Positions 23,486 through 34,340 of a DNA stretch of 64,000 bases are shown one piece after another (positions within the stretch are counted from its first letter, which is position 1; each line of letters starts with the position of its first letter). The stretch is from Bactrocera neohumeralis (Eukaryota; Arthropoda; Insecta; Diptera; Tephritidae), in the NCBI RefSeq assembly GCF_024586455.1, contig NW_026089650.1, forward strand, positions 21,404 to 85,403. Direction: 5' to 3'. The notes below the pieces were generated by a model. That model did not search any database. It had not been told where the DNA came from and worked only from the letters and a program-made list of their open reading frames with translations. The position numbers and the translations under genes are program-made.

Positions 23486-24575
23486 GGTACGCAGCTCTTA
23501 AGTAATTGCTCAAGAAAAAAAAATGGAAAACGGTCAAAATTCTAAAATTAAAATTCTGAAGTTAAAATTCCGGAATCAAAATTCTGGAAATCGAAGATCC
23601 GCAAATCCTTCGCTTTTTTTGGCTGCATTTCAAAATTCTGGTTTTTCATAATTCCGGAATTTACGTTTTCCAGAATTAATTCTGGAAATTTTTTCCCCAA
23701 AATTTGAGCCAAATCGTGTATCTTATATAAATTTGCTTATACATACATAATAATATAACATAAACAAAACATAACCTCCAAAATGATACCAAAATTCAAA
23801 CATGTTTATCGGAAAGACAAAAAACAACATTATTAACAAATAAAGATCAAATAGATACTACATTAATGGATCATAACATGTTCACAGCCATCGAATTGTG
23901 TGACAATACGCACGGGACATTTGTTTTTAATTCGTTCAGAACAAGTCCAGTTAAATGTTTTCTTATTTTTTCGTTCCAAATACATAGAAGAAGTAGCCGT
24001 CGACGTTTAACATGTCTTTTCCTTTATTGGACTTCACCACAGTTATATTTTCCATCATTTCACAAAAATATTTAGCACGTTTTTATTAATGAAATTGCAG
24101 TAACACATTGCTTAGTCAGTACATATATGTATGTATATGTAGGTACATAGTAAACTAAATCATTATGGTAGTACAAAAAAGTAAATGAACAACAACAAAC
24201 AAAGAAATAACAATAACAAATACAATCATGCAATTGTAAAAAAATAATTACTAGGCAATAAAACATATGATTACAGAATTTTGCCAATGCGTGTTGATAA
24301 AAAAAAAAGTGCGCACTTTTTTGTTATCAACATGCATTTTTAATCACTAATTACAGAATTTTGCCATTCAGAATTTTGCAATTCAGAATTTTGCAATTTA
24401 GAATTTCGTTATCCAGAATTTTGAATTCCAGAATATTGACTTCCATAACTTTGATTGCCGGTGTTCCGACTTCCGGAATTATGAATGCAGAATTTGCAAA
24501 AAAACAGAATTTTGACCCCAACCCAAAAAAAATACATTATTTCTCAAGAACTTTGACAGCTGGTTACGCATTGTG
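23485..24575. repeat. Possible nested TIR element rich in AAAATTCTGGAATT
   Basis: Both ends carry many short AATTCTGGAATT/GAATTTTG-type words (about 23540-23690 and 24350-24520) in roughly inverted arrangement. The outer edges share a loose inverted match (GGTACGCAGCTCTT on the left, AGCTGGTTACGC on the right). The centre is AT-rich without a convincing gene. It holds a near-perfect hairpin at 24293-24331 centred on GTGCGCAC. The block sits where the N-terminal part of the hAT transposase should be. Family unknown, ends approximate. Confidence 0.45.
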
Positions 24576-24726
24576 AATGATCTACATTAGAAGAACAAGA
24601 GAAAATAAACAGAGAAAACAAGCTTTGTGCGTAATATGTATGTGTGTATGTGTATGGTAACATAAATATTTTCATTGAGATTTAAGAAATGTTGATGTTC
24701 TAACAGTTTTGAGCGGACGTCTGTAG

Positions 24727-26166
24727 CACTGACTTGTCGAAGGTTTAAAGGAACTCATTCCTTTGATCGTGTGACGAAAATGATATGCGACATAAATAAG
24801 CAATATAAATTACCCGTGGAAAAAATTGTTTATACGATTACTGACAATGGAAAGTAAGTGAAGTATATCGCGTATATGTATTTAATCTAAATCAATATAT
24901 TCAATTATTGATTCTCATTGATTTAGGACGTATAAATGAATGTGACAGTGATGACGGATCTGACTCTGATTCCGATTCAAATGACTCGATAATTGCTTTA
25001 GGTCCTCAATTTCGATCTGTAACTCCACGTCTGTCAAAACACTTTCCTTGTGCCAGCCACACTCTAAATCTTTTGGCTTCAACCGATTTCAACAAAATTT
25101 TGAATTCATCAAGTCAGGATATTAAAGATATTCGCAAAAGATCTTTCCAAAGGTAAAAATTATTTGATTAACTGAACACTTTTTACATTTACATATTTTC
25201 TATAACTTTGTAGATGCAATCAGCTTTGTAATAAATGCAATAGACCAAAATCTGCAGAAGTAGTTAATGAAGTTATAAACGCGAATTTAATAACTCCATG
25301 CATAACAAGTCGGAACTCTCTTTATGATTCCGTTATGAAGTTTCTGCAACACAAAACCAATTTAGCAGAATTGTGTTACCGTTTAAAAATTCCTACCATT
25401 CTCAGCGAAGAAGTTGAGTACTTAGAGGAGTACGCAAAGCTTATGAGACCAATTGCAGAAGCGATCGACTTCCTTCAGGGCGAAAAGACCATGTATTTTG
25501 GTTACTTTATCCCCATTTTAATGACTTTGAGAATAAAACTACGTCGTTTGGAGCCTGCAAGGTTTAAGTATTTATCCGAAATAAGCGAAAAAATGCAAAT
25601 AGCTTTGCTTAAAAAATTTGAAAAGTACTTCCTGATTCAGTCTGACGCTTGGGACGCTGTTATTGCCGCTATTTCTGTCCCTGAAATTAAATTGCGCTTT
25701 TTAAAAGCCCTTTTAGAAACAGCAACGACGCAAACAGAAGAAGAAGTAAAAAAAATGTTCAACACTTATGTGGTGAAGTATGGAAAGATAGCAGATGACA
25801 CAACACGTGTTCCGGCTCAAACTACTCAAAAAACCTTCCTTGATTTCGGGGAAGAAAGTAATGCTAAAATTTTTTATGCATATATTCACTTAAATAGATA
25901 TAAGCATACAGAGTGGTTCCACTGACTCGTGCAATTATCTTCAGGAAACGCTTTTATACCTGGTGAAACGAGACGCCACAACAAGTTGTTTAAATAAACA
26001 TCAGGCTATTAAAAACGTTGTTCTAAAATATAATACCCCATTACCGTCATCTGCACCTGTAGAACGGTTGTTTTCTTTCGCTGGTATTGTTAACCGGTCT
26101 AGAAGGCAAAAACTCAGTGATGCAAATTTCGAAATGCTTGTTTTAAGAAAAGCTAATGGTGGATAA
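24727..26166 (+). pseudogene. hAT transposase remnant with introns
   Basis: Coding can be followed from ALTCRRFKGTHSFDRV (about 24730), typical of the hAT catalytic core, to YTITDNGK, then a GTAAGT donor at about 24853. It continues after an acceptor at about 24927 with an acidic stretch and the CASHTLNLLA motif. A further intron lies at about 25153-25212. An open part runs 25335-25925; a frame change follows. The C-terminal dimerisation motif PLPSSAPVERLFSFAG with RSRRQKLSDANFEML is at 26040-26150. The N-terminal zinc-finger part is absent, so the gene is incomplete. Confidence 0.82.
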
Positions 26167-26289
26167 CAAGTTGAAATAAATGTTTCAATGAAAACAAAAA
26201 TATTCGAATTTTCTTTAATTATTCATTGACCTAGTGGTTGGCTTTTGATTTTTAACTACCAGTAACCATTTTCAGTAAACAGTAAATAA

Positions 26290-26597
26290 TTTGCCTGTTT
26301 TGAAATCAAATGATATTATCAGTATTTTTACTGCAATTTCTTTCAGTAAGCTGTAAAAAAATTTTTTTTGCAAATTTTTCCAGTAACTAGTAAAAAATTA
26401 TTTTTACTGCAAATTATTTTCAGTAACCAGTAAAAAAATATTTTTAATGCAAATTATTTTCAGTAACCAGTAAAATTTTTCCAGTAATCAGTAAAACTGT
26501 ACTGGTAATGCTAATTTAATTTCATTATCAGTAAAGTGTTACTGTTAACTGCTGTACGTAATGCAGTAAATATGTAATGCAGTGTGCCCATCTATGC
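26290..26597 (-). repeat. Right inverted array of the hAT
   Basis: Inverted counterpart of the left array, with repeated TTTTCAGTAACCAGTAAAA and TGCAAATTATTTTCAG, ending in GTGCCCATCTATGC. Together the two arrays could fold into a large stem. Such subterminal repeats usually bind transposase; that role is inferred here. Confidence 0.8.
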
Positions 26598-27646
26598 TTG
26601 ACAGGCATGACATCACAGCCAGAGTTTACAAGCAAAAATTAAAATATTTAATGAATTTCATTACAAAGCAACGTGTGTATGGCCAAGTACGTTGTTGGAT
26701 GTAATCTGTTGAGTGGCAAAAGCGTGGTTTGCCACATGCTCATATATTAGTCTGGTTGGTTGACAAAATAAGGCCAGAAGAAATTGATTCCATTATTTCA
26801 GCCGAAATTCCTGATGAAACGGTTGACCCAAAATTGCATACGATAGTAACTAAACACATGATACATGGACCTTGCGGAGTTTTCAACAACAGCTCACCCT
26901 GTATGATCGACGGCAAGTGCTCCAAACGGTACCCGAGAAACTTGCTTGCTGAAACCATCTCGGGAATCGATGGTTACCCATTGTATCGTCGGCGATCAGT
27001 TGAGGACGGTGGACGATCTGTAGATGTCAAGATAAAAGGACAAGATTTTCATGTAGACAATCGTTGGATTGTGCCGTTCTCGCCCATATTGTCCAAAACT
27101 TTTGAACTTTTGAAGCTCACATCAACGTGGAATTTTGTAACTCTGTGAAATCCATAAAGTACATATGTAAATATGTTAATAAAGGTAGCGACATGGCCAT
27201 GTTCGCAGTAACAAACACAAATGATGAAGTGTCTCACTATCAGATGGGTCGCTATGTAAGCAGCAATGAGGCTATTTGGCGCATATTTTCGTTTGCAATT
27301 CATGAAAGACATCCCACTGTATTGCAGTTGGCAGTTCATTTAGAAAATGAACAACGAGTGTATTTCAACCCAAACAACGCTGTGGATAGAGCGGCACGTC
27401 CACCTGTGACCACATTGACAGGTTTCTTCTCAATTTGTGCAACTGATCAATTCGCTCGCACTTTGCTGTATGCTGATATGCCGCGCTACTACACATGGAA
27501 CGCATCATCAAAGTCTTTTCAGCGTCGTAAACAAGGAACACCACTTGAAGGATATGAAAATGTATTTGCCACAGATGCTAAAGGCCGTATATATACAGTA
27601 CATCCTAATAACGATGAATGTTATTATCTTAGATTGTTATTGGTGA

Positions 27647-29469
27647 ATGTTCCTGGTCCGACATCTTTTCAACAATTGCGAACAGTTGATCGACATCTGT
27701 GTGCGACTTACCGTGAGGCGTGTCAATTATTACGGTTGCTTGAAAACGATTCGCATTGGGATGATACGTGATATCTTCATCGCCGCATCAAAATCGCACA
27801 CTGTTTGCGATTATAATCCGAATGATTTGTGGATGAAATATAGGGATGACATGTCTGAGGATGTGTTGCATCTCGTGCGTTGTGAAACTTTGAATCCTAC
27901 ATTGGAAATTACGGCAGAGATTTACAATGAAACATTGATCATAATAGAAGTTATGTGTTTGTTGATGGCAAATAAAGTATTGTCGTGTTTGGGCCTGACA
28001 GCACCCAATCGTGCTATGCAAGATGCATTAAACCATGAGTTGCAAAGAGAACTCCAGTACGATACTCAAGCTATGACCGAAGCAGTTCGCACAATTGTTC
28101 CGCAATTGAACGAAGAACAAAGGATTGCGTACGATCGTTTAACACAAGCTGTAAACAGTGGGTCTGGGGGGAACTACTTTCTTGATTCTCCTGAGGGTAC
28201 TGGGAAAACGTTCCTAATTTCATTGCTATTAGCAAAGATCCGATCGCAAAATGAGGTAGCCCTAGCGTTGGCTTCATCTGGAATAGCAGCAACTTTATTA
28301 GAAGGCGGACGAACTGCACATTCAGCCTTAAAATTACCATTAAACATGCATATCAACGAAACGCCAGTTTTCAACATTGCCAAAAATAGCGCTATGGCAA
28401 CTCTCCAAGTATGCAAATTCATAATTTGGGACGAATGCACAATGGCCCACAAGAGGTCGCTGGAGGCACTAGATAGGACGTTGAATGATTTACATGATAA
28501 CCAAAACATTTTTGGTTGAGCTATGATATTGTTGTCAGGTGATTTTCTTCAGACTCTTCCAGTAATTCCTCGATCGACTGTTGCTGACGAAATAAACGCA
28601 TGCCTAAAATCATCAAATTTGTGGCGGCACGTAAAGACACTACAATTAACTACTAACATGTGAGTGTTTTTGCAACAAGATCAAACTGCGACTGTGTTTT
28701 CGAAGCAGTTGCTGGATATTGGCAATTGTAAGGTCGCAGTTGACAGCTCGACCGGATTAATGACTTTTCCCACAGATTTCTGTCACTTCACAGAATCGAA
28801 AAAGGAGCTTATTCAGCGTGTTTTCCGGACATTAAACAACAATATAATAACCACGATTGGCTAAGTGAACGAGCAATATTGGCAGCAAAAAACAAAGATG
28901 TCGATGATCTCAATGCTACCATTCAGAATTTCCTTCCAGGAGAGTTGTTTACGTACAAATCAGTTGACACGGCCACAAACCAGTATGACGTAGTCAACTA
29001 TCCTACAGAATTTTTAAATTTATTGGACTTGCCTGGACTACCACCATATAATTTGAAATTAAAAGTAGGGTCAGTTGTTATCATGCTGCGTAATATTAAT
29101 CAACCTCGACTTTGCAATGGAACGAGATTGGTTGTGAAGAAACTCATGAATAACATCATCGAAGCTAAAATAATCAAAGGAAAATACAAAGGAGAGGATG
29201 TCTTAATCCCACGAATACCTATGATTCCAACGGACTTGCCGTTTGATTTTAAGAGGTTGAAATTTCCCGTGTGTCTGGCGTTTGCGATGACCATAAATAA
29301 ATCGCAAGGCCAATCGTTGCAAGTTTGCGGAATAAACTTAGAGTTTCCCTGTTTCGCACATGGACAATTATACGTTGCGTGTTCGCGTGTCGGAAAACCA
29401 ACATCCTTATTTATTTACGCACCGCAAAAAAAAACTAAAAATATTGTCTACCAGAAAGCACTATATTAA
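27647..29469 (+). pseudogene. Helitron Pif1-like helicase region
   Basis: Continues from Rep in another frame. Walker A is DSPEGTGKTFL (about 28184), Walker B is IIWDECTMAHK (about 28420). Then come LSGDFLQTLPVIPR, a gap with stops around 28520, 28660 and 28863, and the C-terminal helicase block with AFAMTINKSQGQS and LYVACSRV (28879-29469). The family unwinds DNA during rolling-circle transposition. Stops between the halves show this copy is inactive. The final frame is open to the TAA at 29467-29469. Confidence 0.88.
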
Positions 29470-29649
29470 TTAACTGTATATGATCATAACTGTGTTGTAT
29501 TTAATTTAAGCAAAGATTTGTTTATCATGTTCACAGTCCAGAAACGAGCACATCCAAGAAAATTTTAAATTTTTGTATATGAAGTGTATAAATATAAATA
29601 AATGACTTAATATGTATATAAAATGTGCATTTGGATCCTTAATGTCAAC

Positions 29650-30289
29650 GTGTATTAGTAACTCTTTATTTCCATCAACTTGGCTCCATCTACTTGGGAA
29701 CCACTTGGCTCGCCAGGACATGATAATATGGTGGAAGTACTAGGCGACTCGGACAAATCTGATTCGATCAGAACATTATCAATGTTGAGCTGCTGGCTGT
29801 CTTCAATAACATTAATATCTACCAGAACATTCTTGATGTTGGGCTTTTGGATGTCTTCAATAACTTGAATGTCCTATATGTCTTCGGCCGATAAATTTAA
29901 TTCACAGAATGTCTCCTCATATGATGAAGATGGCATTGTAGAAACGTGTTTTGGTTTAGATAGCAGCTTTTGCTTTAATATATTTTTTTGTACTTTTGCC
30001 CTGTTCACGCGTATTATTCGTTCTACATTCTTACCACACTTGGTACAAAATTTGAAGGTAACAGCGATTATGTTGTAGCATTCGTCGCATCTTAATAATA
30101 ATTTAATACAATCTGGACAGTTATTATTTTTTTCTGCCGTTCCATCCACTTTTTACAAAACGGACAATGCATTTTAAGGAGTTGAGGGATATATAGCTTC
30201 ACTATTACTATATTATAGTTGTTTGAATTCTTTATTTTCTCGATGACAGATGTAGTTGTTCTTCTTTTCCTAACCATGGCCATCGTCAA
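29650..30289 (-). pseudogene. Antisense cysteine-rich ORF in the Helitron
   Basis: An open frame on the minus strand begins at 30289 with a basic start (MVRKRRTTT) and reaches MHCPFCKKWM. A run of seven A near 30135 shifts the frame, after which CPDC, CDEC and CTKCG follow in the frame 30149-29874. This gives four CxxC pairs, the pattern of a zinc-ribbon-like protein. An acidic tail continues past a stop at 29873 with a repeated phrase (INVIED, NIDNVLI). It converges on the helicase gene and ends about 190 bases from it. It is not a standard Helitron gene; it may be a captured gene piece or an accessory gene. Not identified. Confidence 0.5.
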
Positions 30290-30512
30290 AAAAAACGACA
30301 GATGTAGTTTGATAGTTATAGTGTAAATATTTGTCAGTATTCACTCAAAAAAAATTGTCTATGGCAAAATGTCACTTGAAATGTTAACGTCTCTTTGCTG
30401 TGCATCTATACTATAACTCTTTAATCTAAAAGCAGCAAATTTGAATAAAATTAAAAAAGTATTGTGTCGTGTGTTTTTGACTTACTAAATATGCCTCCAA
30501 TAATTAGGCGGT

Positions 30513-30535
30513 GCGAAGTTCGCCAGGTCAGCTAA
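30513..30535 (+). other. Helitron 3' terminus with hairpin
   Basis: The 11-base palindrome GCGAAGTTCGC is followed 8 bases later by the terminal CTAA. This is the termination signal expected 10-12 bases before the end of Helitrons. Confidence 0.85.
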
Positions 30536-31330
30536 TATACTATATATAAATGACCAGGATGACGAGAAAAGCTGAAATTCGATTCACTGTTGTGTGCCCG
30601 TCCGTCCATGCAATCTGTAACTTGAGTAAAAATTAAGATATCTCGATGAAACTTGGTATGAGGGCTTCATAGTAAAAAAAAATCGAGTTAGTAGATTGGC
30701 GTAATCGAACCAATGCCGCGCCAAAAACCTATAAAGTGCCTTAACTCAGCAGTAAATTAAGATATATGTATGTATGTAATTTTGAACAAAGTATCGCCAT
30801 AGCAAAGGACACCTATGAGCAAAATATTTTGGCCCCGCCCTCTACCAAGTTTACTCTACATATGTATCTCCTAAATTGTTAATGTTATAACAACCAAATT
30901 TGCTGAGTACAAATGTTATACGAACTTCTACTGACAGTGTGATGTGTGGTGAAATGGATGAAATCGGAGGATAACCCCGCTCACTCCCCATATAACGGTA
31001 CTGTCGAAAACTACTAAAAGCGCGATAAATCAAAAACTAAATATGGTGTGAGAGAGCTTTATAGGAGATTGTGTGGAAATTTAGTACGTTGCATTCATCT
31101 TACATTCCTATGTCATATTGTGAAAATGGACGAAACCGGACAACAACCACGCCTAATTCCCAATATTAAATTCGACTTGATTCTTTTACCTAAAACTTTG
31201 CAGGAATAATATCTTTAGTGTGTGCCACTTTATGACCAAAAATTGTTTAAATCCAATAAAAGCTTTTCAAGCCCCTAGGTATTTAGACCCCACTAACTAT
31301 AGTTGACTTTTGCTTGAAAATGTCGGTATA

Positions 31331-31907
31331 CAAGGTGCGTTCCAAAATAGACAAGAAAAAAAGTACAGAAAAAATAGTTTTTTTCGGCAAAATCAATTTA
31401 TTTTATTCAAAATAGTCTCCTTCTTCTTCAGTACAGCTTTTTGCATGGTTAAAAAGCATGTCGAACGAGTGTTTTAGCTCGTTGGCCGGTATGGCCGATG
31501 CAAGCCTTTGAATGGCCTCTACGTCTACATAACGTTTTCCTTTCATGGGCAAATGCATTTTTCCGAAAAGAAGAAGTAGCACGGTGCCATATCAGGTGAA
31601 TACGGAATGTTGGATTCTGAGCAATTTTTGGTCGTCAGTTATCGCCATAAACTTGTTTCATCAATTGAAACGTTTCGGTAAAAGTTTTACCAATTTTAAA
31701 ACAAAGTTTAATGTTGGCTCTTTGTTTGAAGCTCATTTTCGTACCGATAACACAAACATACTGACACTTAAAACGCAATAACTTCACTTCCAATATTGCT
31801 GAACAATCGATAAAGATAGTAGATTCTAACGCACCAGTCGACATGTAGATGGCGCCACCAGGGGGCGCTAGATTCAAAAAGTCCTGTTTACTTTTGAATG
31901 CACCTTG
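31331..31907 (-). mobile_element. Internally deleted mariner element
   Basis: Inverted ends CAAGGTGCGTTCCAAAATAG and, from the other side, CAAGGTGCATTCAAAAGTAA lie between TA dinucleotides (31329-31330 and 31908-31909), the hallmark of Tc1/mariner. At 577 bp it is less than half the length of a full mariner (about 1.3 kb). It cannot move by itself, but its ends are intact enough to be used by a related transposase. Confidence 0.9.
31400..31760 (-). pseudogene. Mariner transposase remnant: N- and C-terminal parts joined
   Basis: On the minus strand the N-terminal DNA-binding part is readable as SFKQRANIKLCFKIGKTFTE and LMKQVYGD (about 31755-31635). It is followed almost directly by the C-terminal part (YSPDMAPC near 31590, then FGKMHLPMKGKRYVDVEAIQ and KSCTEEEGDYFE). 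The catalytic middle is missing, so the protein could not cut DNA. Frameshifts also occur. Confidence 0.85.
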
Positions 31908-32289
31908 TATATGTGATATATGTAACTGAAATTAAGGGATAATCCTTTTCTTATACTGGTATGTCTGTATGTTAAAATTGGGTTGAATAGGACTAATACT
32001 TACTTAATATAAAGATTTTCGAACTTCGGGGTGACTTTGTACCGCATATATCGGCCAATATGTGAGTAATCCCAATAAAAATAACATAGCGTGTTTTATT
32101 AATAATTTGCGAATAAATAGATAAATTTGAGTGAAAACTTGGCCTAGCTCCTATATAACTAATATCAGGATTTTCAAACATCCTGCTGACTTTACTCTAT
32201 ATGATTGGTTTTACACCTTAAACCTGGGAAATACAGGTTTTGATTCGTGCAAATTGCAAGAGTAACCGAACCTAGCCCTTCTTATTTTT

Positions 32290-33130
32290 TTAATTTATAA
32301 TTTTGCCAGCACCTGAAGGAGTTCCCTGAATTTTGATTCTCGGGAGCAAGAGTATAAAATATTCGGTTACACCTAAACTAAGTCCTTCGCATGCGATTTG
32401 TAATATTTGGTGTTATATTGATTCTAAGCATTCGTTAAATAATAAATAGTTTAAAGTAAAACTAGGTAGTCTCTTTTATTTAAAAAAAAAATTTTGTTAA
32501 GAAATAAACTGATAATAAGCAAGCAGTATTTATTAGTTCGTATTCGTTATATTCTTTGATATATCTTTAAGTAGGTGTATAAGTATTCTTGGCTATTATA
32601 ATTAAATTAACAAAATTTTTTAAACCAAAATTATATTAAAATATTTTTCTTAATTAAAATCTTTACATGTGCAAAAAGTTTTCTTATAATATATCTTTTT
32701 TTAAATGAATCCAATAGTATTGCATATTTTAATAAATGATTGTGATTCCCTTACATATGTATTTTCACCAATTGGAGACGATGAGGCAATGACTCCATCA
32801 ACCAGTGGATCGAAATTCTAGGGAAATGAGGTTTAGGCCAATTTTATTCCAATTGCGCGCTAAACCATATATTTTTTAAAAATACTACTCCATTTAGTTT
32901 CATTACATCGTCACATTTTGATCAATTTTAACGGTTTAAAGTCAGATGGAAAATACGGAAATCATTATATGGGCTGTTTTGAGGGCAGAGAAAGGGACAG
33001 AATGATCGCTTTTATTTTGATAATTTGATTGCCCAGGTATACTTGATTTTTTTTAAATACACATACAATTCACACACTGGCCAGCTTATTCTTTAAAAGG
33101 TCTATTAGAAAAACGAAAATCAATAAATCT
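32290..33130. other. AT-rich spacer
   Basis: No open frame with recognisable content and no clear element boundary. I see nothing definite in it. Confidence 0.5.
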
Positions 33131-33830
33131 GGTATATGGGAGTTGGCGGTAGCATCCACTCGATTTTATATATTTTTGCCAATGCCTCATACTATTAACA
33201 TGCCGCATACTAATAAATTACTCTGAGGGTTGCATCAAAGTACTTTACATGCAATCACCATTTGCATGGAGTAAAGTCAGCCCGATGCTCGAAAATGCTG
33301 ATATTAGTTACATGGCGACTAAGTCAAGTTTTATTCATTTTAAGACACACTGTTATGAGTACATAAAAAAAGAATAAAAAGATAACTCACATATGGGCGA
33401 ATTACCCGGCATTTGGTATATGGGAGCTAAAGGAAGTACCCGATTCAACCCATTTTTGACAATCAGATATACTGTTATCAGGAAAGTATTATCCTTAAAT
33501 TTCAATTACCTATCTCCCACATTGACCTATATTTGCGGTAAAAAGTCGCCTTATTCACCTAAAAGTAAGAGGTGCCACCCATCGTCTAATTATTACATCG
33601 GCTTTTATAAGGCCCTCTCAAACCATCTCTGGTGTAAAATTGGATGTCTCTGTGGAATTATTTATTTATTTATAGTAATTTTAAAAGGTCTTAACAGTAC
33701 CGTTTTATGGTACCTCGATTGGTATGAGTTACGACTTTGTTGCACTGGGCACTTTTGTAGAGTGAAAAATTCTGAGAAATATGTGTCCAAAGTCAAAGCG
33801 ATGGCATAAAATACCTCTGATCTGTAGGAA
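33130..33830 (-). repeat. Inverted partial copy of the dispersed repeat
   Basis: The + strand here (CGATTCAACCCATTTTTGAC, AGTAAAGTCAGCCCGATG, CTGATATTAGTTACATGGCG) matches the reverse complement of parts of 31910-32200. The two copies face each other about 1 kb apart. An open stretch at 33393-33809 is not considered a gene. Confidence 0.55.
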
Positions 33831-34340
33831 TTTAAAGATAAAAAATCACGATTGTAGTGTATTTTCTATAGAAATTTTTTACATGCCTTGGTTCAGTTTT
33901 TAATGTTAATATTAAGGGCTAAAATTTTCAGGAAATTTTTTTAGGGTATTTCCAAGGAATTTTCGTGACGGGATTGAATTGTACTCAGGCACTTACAGGT
34001 TAGCTTCTCTTTGTTTAAATTAAATTCGAGTACAGTTTTTCAGTTTTCCGATTTCATATTATTTTACAATTTAAAACGTACAAATTTTATTTGTTAATGA
34101 AAATGATTATTACAAAAACGAAACGATTAACAATTGATTTTGAAAAAAGATACTTTGATGATAATTTAAGTCGCCACAAGCGTCACATAGTTTTTATAAA
34201 AAATTAAAAAGGTTTAACAGTTAATTTTGAAAAAATACGCTCACAAAAATACAATACGATGATAAATCAATTCGTCCAATGCGTACGGCTACGCGTTCTC
34301 TCGTCAAGTCGTGATCTATCATTGGCATTTTTTGGTTAGG
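33830..34340. other. AT-rich non-coding stretch
   Basis: Probably the 3' untranslated part or 3' LTR of the Gypsy element to its right. I could not find a match to the region beyond 52200 that would prove an LTR. Confidence 0.35.

Larger units (their letters stand above)
23261..26597 (+). mobile_element. hAT element with repeat-array ends, inside the Helitron
   Basis: Ends are GCATAGATGG on the left and its complement CCATCTATGC on the right. They are flanked by TTGATA (23255-23260) and TTGACA (26598-26603), probably a 6-bp duplication with one change. Removing the block joins Helitron DNA so that HNQTPLDRHD can be read. Inside are long inverted terminal arrays and a + strand hAT transposase remnant. 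The target length is not the usual 8 bp of hAT, so the exact clade is open. Confidence 0.78.
21590..27771 (+). pseudogene. Helitron Rep region, split by a hAT
   Basis: ATG at 21590 (MPRKRKRPDIGRR). Exon 1 runs to 22180 and includes CQHCKALKY and GLCCAGG cysteine motifs. A GT-AG intron is likely at 22181-22262, rejoining FK and IQGQIHHLLG. A second is likely at 22758-22833. The Helitron_like_N part reads YAQDAMSYVRKYG and LFITFTCNPQW near 23135-23215. After the inserted hAT, Rep resumes with DRHDITARVYKQKLK, the HUH motif LPHAHILVWL (about 26727) and the catalytic-tyrosine block KYICKYVNKG (about 27160). One G is missing near 22707 and one A near 23227, so the frame is lost even without the hAT. 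Confidence 0.88.
19904..30535 (+). mobile_element. Autonomous-type Helitron, interrupted
   Basis: The left end TCTATATAAATAAAAATGAA followed by CTCGAGAACGGCTGGGCCGA is the usual arthropod Helitron 5' terminus. The right end has the palindrome GCGAAGTTCGC (30513-30523) and CTAA at 30532-30535, matching the CTRR rule, next to a T. Between them are a Rep (HUH) region and a Pif1-like helicase on the + strand, which move the element by rolling-circle transposition. Without the nested hAT it is about 7.3 kb. Several stops and one-base indels interrupt its gene. Confidence 0.9.
30540..32290 (+). repeat. Dispersed repeat, holding a mariner
   Basis: Non-coding DNA with phrases such as GACCAGGATGACGAGAAAAG, ATATCTCGATGAAACTTGGT and TTTGGCCCCGCCCTCTACCA. 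I recall these as a high-copy dispersed repeat in flies, but the name is not certain. Part of it (about 31910-32200) is repeated in inverted orientation at about 33250-33520. No coding sequence. The mariner at 31331-31907 is inserted in it. Confidence 0.55.

Noticed and set aside
33393..33809. 138-codon + strand frame
   Set aside because: Lies in a dispersed repeat copy, with no domain and with a counterpart full of stops in the other copy.
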